DNA of 64,000 bases from Denitrificimonas halotolerans (GTDB lineage: Bacteria; Pseudomonadota; Gammaproteobacteria; Pseudomonadales; Pseudomonadaceae). The translations under genes and the position numbers were made by a program. The stretch is from the NCBI RefSeq assembly GCF_034259425.1, contig NZ_JAXIVU010000012.1:17335-81334 (forward strand). Direction: 5' to 3'. Shown in pieces: positions 61,718-64,000 of the stretch. Position 1 is the stretch's first letter, and every line of letters begins with the position of its first letter. The notes beneath the pieces were generated by a model that was not told where the DNA came from, ran no database searches, and saw only the letters and a list, made by a program, of their open reading frames with translations.

Positions 61718-62278
61718 GTGACTGAGATAAACCTATTTGAGGGTGAAGAGCAGCCGCATTTATTGCTAGTGGATGATGATGAAACTTTTACACGGGTGAT
61801 GGCTCGCGCGATGACTCGACGTGGTTTACGTGTGACTGTTGCAGGCTCAGCAGATGAAGGACTCGCCTTAGCTAAAGCAGATCTACCAGATTTTGCAGTT
61901 CTAGATTTGAAAATGGAGGGCGACTCAGGCTTGGTGTTATTACCGAAGTTGCTTGAACTGGATGCTGAAATGAAGGTCCTGATTTTAACCGGCTATTCAA
62001 GTATTACTACTGCGGTCGAAGCCATTAAGCGCGGTGCGGCAAACTATTTGTGTAAACCTGCAGATGCAGATGACGTGTTAGTGGCACTGTTATCCGATCA
62101 AGCTGACTTGGCAGCATTAGTACCGGACAACCCTATGTCGGTAGATCGTGTACAGTGGGAACATATTCAGCGTGTGCTAGCTGAACATGATGGAAATATC
62201 TCAGCAACAGCACGAGCTTTGGGTATGCATAGACGCACTTTGCAGCGCAAACTGCAAAAGCGTCCTGTGCATCGATAA
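61718..62278 (+). CDS. roxR: response regulator RoxR (RegA/PrrA family)
   Basis: 186 residues: receiver domain with phosphoacceptor Asp63 (FAVLDLKMEGDSG) and Lys in YLCKPADADD, then a Fis-type helix-turn-helix (NISATARALGMHRRTLQRKL), almost invariant in the RegA/ActR/PrrA/RoxR group. Start GTG 61718 with GAGGAG upstream. In Pseudomonas it controls terminal oxidases, among them the cyanide-insensitive one. It is convergent with vfr. Confidence 0.95.
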   Translation: MTEINLFEGEEQPHLLLVDDDETFTRVMARAMTRRGLRVTVAGSADEGLALAKADLPDFAVLDLKMEGDSGLVLLPKLLELDAEMKVLILTGYSSITTAVEAIKRGAANYLCKPADADDVLVALLSDQADLAALVPDNPMSVDRVQWEHIQRVLAEHDGNISATARALGMHRRTLQRKLQKRPVHR

Positions 62279-62301
62279 GTGTTTGGGGCTTACCGAAGTG
62301 A

Positions 62302-62946
62302 TTAGCGCGTACCAAATACCACAATGGTTTGGCCTTTAACCTGGATCAGCTCCTGGTTCTCTAGTGTTTTAAGTACTCGACCCACCATTTCACGTGAACA
62401 GCCAACGATGCGGCCTATTTCTTGGCGTGTGACTTTAATTTGCATACCGTCAGGGTGAGTAATCGCATCTGGTTGTTTACACAGTTGTAATAGTGTGCGT
62501 GCGACTCGTCCTGTTACATCGTGGAATGCGAGGTTGCCGACTTTGATTGTAGTATTACGTAGGGCATTGGCCATTTGACTGCCAAGTACATAGAGCATTT
62601 TAGGGTCGATTTGTGTGAGCTCGCGAAATTTCACATAGCTTATTTTAGCGATTTCACAAGCTGTACGTGCTTGAGCAAGAGCGACACGCTCGCGTTGCTT
62701 GTCATCTCCAATAAAAAGTCCAATCTCACCAAAAAAATTACCTTGATTGAGATAGGTGATTACCATTGCTTTTTCGTTACTGTCTTCAATATAGATCGTA
62801 ACTGTACCTGCTAAAATAAAATATAAAGAGTCACAAGGACTGTCGTGCGCAATAATGGTACTTTTCTTAGCATACTGATGGACTTGGCAGTGCTCTAGAA
62901 ACCAGTCGACATTTTCAATTTGCGGTGTGTATGTAATGGCAACCAT
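62302..62946 (-). CDS. vfr: cAMP-responsive transcriptional regulator Vfr (CRP family)
   Basis: 214 residues from ATG 62946 (MVAITYTPQIENVDWFL), the same length as P. aeruginosa Vfr; two further in-frame starts would add eight residues. Cyclic-nucleotide domain with GEIGLF and a helix-turn-helix VTRQEIGRIVGCSREMVGRV that is essentially identical to Vfr/CRP. The cAMP-contacting SQMANALRNTT segment is present (Thr/Asn). The CRP-type site at 63066-63081 in the shared promoter region suggests autoregulation. Confidence 0.95.
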   Translation of the reverse strand: MVAITYTPQIENVDWFLEHCQVHQYAKKSTIIAHDSPCDSLYFILAGTVTIYIEDSNEKAMVITYLNQGNFFGEIGLFIGDDKQRERVALAQARTACEIAKISYVKFRELTQIDPKMLYVLGSQMANALRNTTIKVGNLAFHDVTGRVARTLLQLCKQPDAITHPDGMQIKVTRQEIGRIVGCSREMVGRVLKTLENQELIQVKGQTIVVFGTR

Positions 62947-63065
62947 GCTGTCTCCCTCGATGGTAGGCATAACCTATATCTAGCCGCGCTTTGGGCGGCT
63001 TACATATTAAGTTTGCCGTATTTGTTCTGGAGGTTAGCTCGTTTTCGGTGAGGATGTTTTAGATT

Positions 63066-63081
63066 TGTGATCTGCATCACA
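63066..63081. promoter_or_regulatory. CRP/Vfr-binding site
   Basis: TGTGATCTGCATCACA carries both half-sites TGTGA and TCACA at the six-base spacing of the CRP consensus TGTGAnnnnnnTCACA. It lies 120 bases before vfr and 95 before the OsmC gene, so it can serve either. Confidence 0.9.
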
Positions 63082-63175
63082 AAATTAAGAGTTAAGGTGA
63101 TCTTGTATCTGGGTACGGCTAGAGGGAGGTGCTGTGGTAAGCTTGCGCTTTTCGCATGAATAAAGGAGTGGAGTG

Positions 63176-63598
63176 ATGCAGGCACGAGTAAAGTGGGTTG
63201 AGCAAGCCATGTTTTTAGCTGAGTCTGGCAGTGGTCATACGGTGGTAATGGATGGTCCTGAAGAACATGGTGGGCGTAATTTAAGTGCACGTCCTATGGA
63301 AATGCTTTTGATGGGGTTAGGGGGCTGCAGTACTTTTGATGTGGTGAGTATTTTAAAGAAGTCGCGCCAAGATGTGAGTGACTGTGAAGTGCGTATTGAT
63401 GCAGAGCGAGCTGATGTAGAGCCTAAAGTTTTCACCAAGATCACTTTGCATTTTATTGTCAGTGGCAATGGGCTGAAAGAGAATGTTGTCAAGCGCGCAG
63501 TTGACCTGTCTGCAGAGAAGTACTGTTCAGCATCGATTATGTTGGGGCGTGCAGGGGTGGAAATTACTCATAGTTTTGAAATTGTTGAAGCTGCATAA
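63176..63598 (+). CDS. OsmC family protein
   Basis: 140 residues from ATG 63176, seven bases after AAGGAG. OsmC/YhfA fold with two conserved cysteines in LGGCSTFDVV and EKYCSASIML. Such proteins reduce organic peroxides or have YhfA-like unknown roles. It is divergent from vfr, as in P. aeruginosa, where speD follows; here a hairpin and then a transposon follow. Confidence 0.92.
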   Translation: MQARVKWVEQAMFLAESGSGHTVVMDGPEEHGGRNLSARPMEMLLMGLGGCSTFDVVSILKKSRQDVSDCEVRIDAERADVEPKVFTKITLHFIVSGNGLKENVVKRAVDLSAEKYCSASIMLGRAGVEITHSFEIVEAA

Positions 63599-63671
63599 AG
63601 TGTGTTGTACTTGCATTCATCGTTGAGATCAGCATTGGTATGCATCCTCGTGCCTTAATATAGAGAAACTT

Positions 63672-63704
63672 TTCCTTTGCTAGGCGGAAACGCCTGTGAA
63701 GGAA
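63672..63704. repeat. hairpin with GNRA-type tetraloop downstream of OsmC gene
   Basis: TTCCTT (63672-63677) pairs with AAGGAA (63699-63704), and AGGCG (63682-63686) with CGCCT (63691-63695) closing a GAAA loop. It is not followed by a T run. It could be part of the leader of whatever followed before the transposon arrived. Confidence 0.5.
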
Positions 63705-63736
63705 GAGCAGAAGGTACTGAAGGGCTGCTTACTTAT

Positions 63737-64000
63737 CAAAATCGCGTAAGACCTCGTACTTTTAGTGCGGGAATGGATAGCGAGGGCTGCTTAAGCAGCC
63801 CCTTAACCCCTTAACAGACTGCTAAAGTCTTTGCAGTATAGGTTGGTACTGGTATTGTATACAGTATGATGAAGCACACCAAAACATTAAAAGTTCGAGT
63901 ACGAGACAGGCATGTGCCCTTGCTAAACCGCATGGCTCGCAGCGTCAATTTCGTTTGGGACTTTGTTAATGAATTAAGTCAACGCTCGATTAAAGAGCGT
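63737..64000 (+). mobile_element. IS200/IS605-type tnpB-only element, copy D (runs off window)
   Basis: Begins CAAAATCGCG after TTAT (63733-63736). The left end keeps the GGGCTGCTTAAGCAGCCC palindrome that copy B has lost. The first 264 bases are inside the window. The eleven bases AGGGCTGCTTA that open this palindrome also occur in the flank just before the element. Confidence 0.9.
63866..64000 (+). CDS. tnpB: TnpB, copy D (3' truncated by window edge)
   Basis: 45 codons from ATG 63866 are visible (MMKHTKTLKVRVRDRHVPLL, then ...FVNELSQRSIKER). It matches the N terminus of copies A and B except for MMK in place of MIK/MIR and VWDF in place of VWNF. Whether the rest is intact cannot be seen. 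Confidence 0.9.
   Translation, partial: MMKHTKTLKVRVRDRHVPLLNRMARSVNFVWDFVNELSQRSIKER

Overview
The window comes from a member of the Pseudomonadaceae that is clearly richer in A+T than a typical Pseudomonas. The gene order repeatedly matches Pseudomonas: rpsU-dnaG-rpoD beside tsaD-plsY-folB-folK; pilT/proC-yggT-yggU-metX-metW-DUF4426-rdgB-hemW-trmB-thiG-thiS-mtgA; dctB-dctD-dctP-dctQ-dctM; speC-piuA-piuC; and vfr beside an OsmC gene. A compact, lower-GC relative such as the Thiopseudomonas group is my inference, not something the sequence proves.

Layout. 1-2.1 kb: end of trpD, trpC, coaE and yacG. 2.2-4.8 kb: queuosine-precursor transporter, TauE/SafE exporter and a LysR regulator. 4.8-11.3 kb: a complete C4-dicarboxylate sensing and TRAP uptake locus, with tandem activator palindromes and a sigma-54 promoter before dctP. 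11.4-14.5 kb: an EamA exporter, a hairpin-rich spacer, and a sodium:solute symporter with a 43-residue companion. 14.7-19.7 kb: a decayed tnpB, a CAU tRNA and the macromolecular-synthesis genes (rpoD, dnaG, rpsU). 19.9-29.9 kb: tRNA modification, lipid, folate, D-alanine, thiamine and superoxide genes. 30.1-39.0 kb (mostly minus strand): hemW, rdgB, metW, metX, yggU, yggT and proC, then pilT. 40.4-47.5 kb: cytochromes and a polyamine ABC transporter with two binding proteins. 47.5-53.3 kb: InaA-like kinase, acylase, TatD and prfC. 53.5-58.8 kb: LysE-type exporter, ornithine decarboxylase, piuA and piuC. 59.6-63.6 kb: SIMPL protein, RoxSR redox two-component system, vfr and OsmC.

Mobile DNA. 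A tnpB-only IS200/IS605-type (IS1341-like) family is present as two full copies (34723-35933 minus, 39137-40315 plus), one internally deleted copy with both ends (58922-59545), one running off the right edge (from 63737) and one eroded relative (about 14714-15070). The ends are well defined: each starts after a TTAT target with CAAAATCGCG and finishes in GTCAA. No TnpA is present.

The most interesting content is RNA-like structure in 5' leaders. Upstream of metX there are helices consistent with a three-way junction. Upstream of a LysE-family exporter there is a long stem whose base pairs with the Shine-Dalgarno sequence. Upstream of ornithine decarboxylase a 27-codon arginine-containing upstream ORF ends exactly where a structured region begins. 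I recognise none of these as a known riboswitch class. Functions are assigned from motif and family recognition only; no database search or folding program was run.
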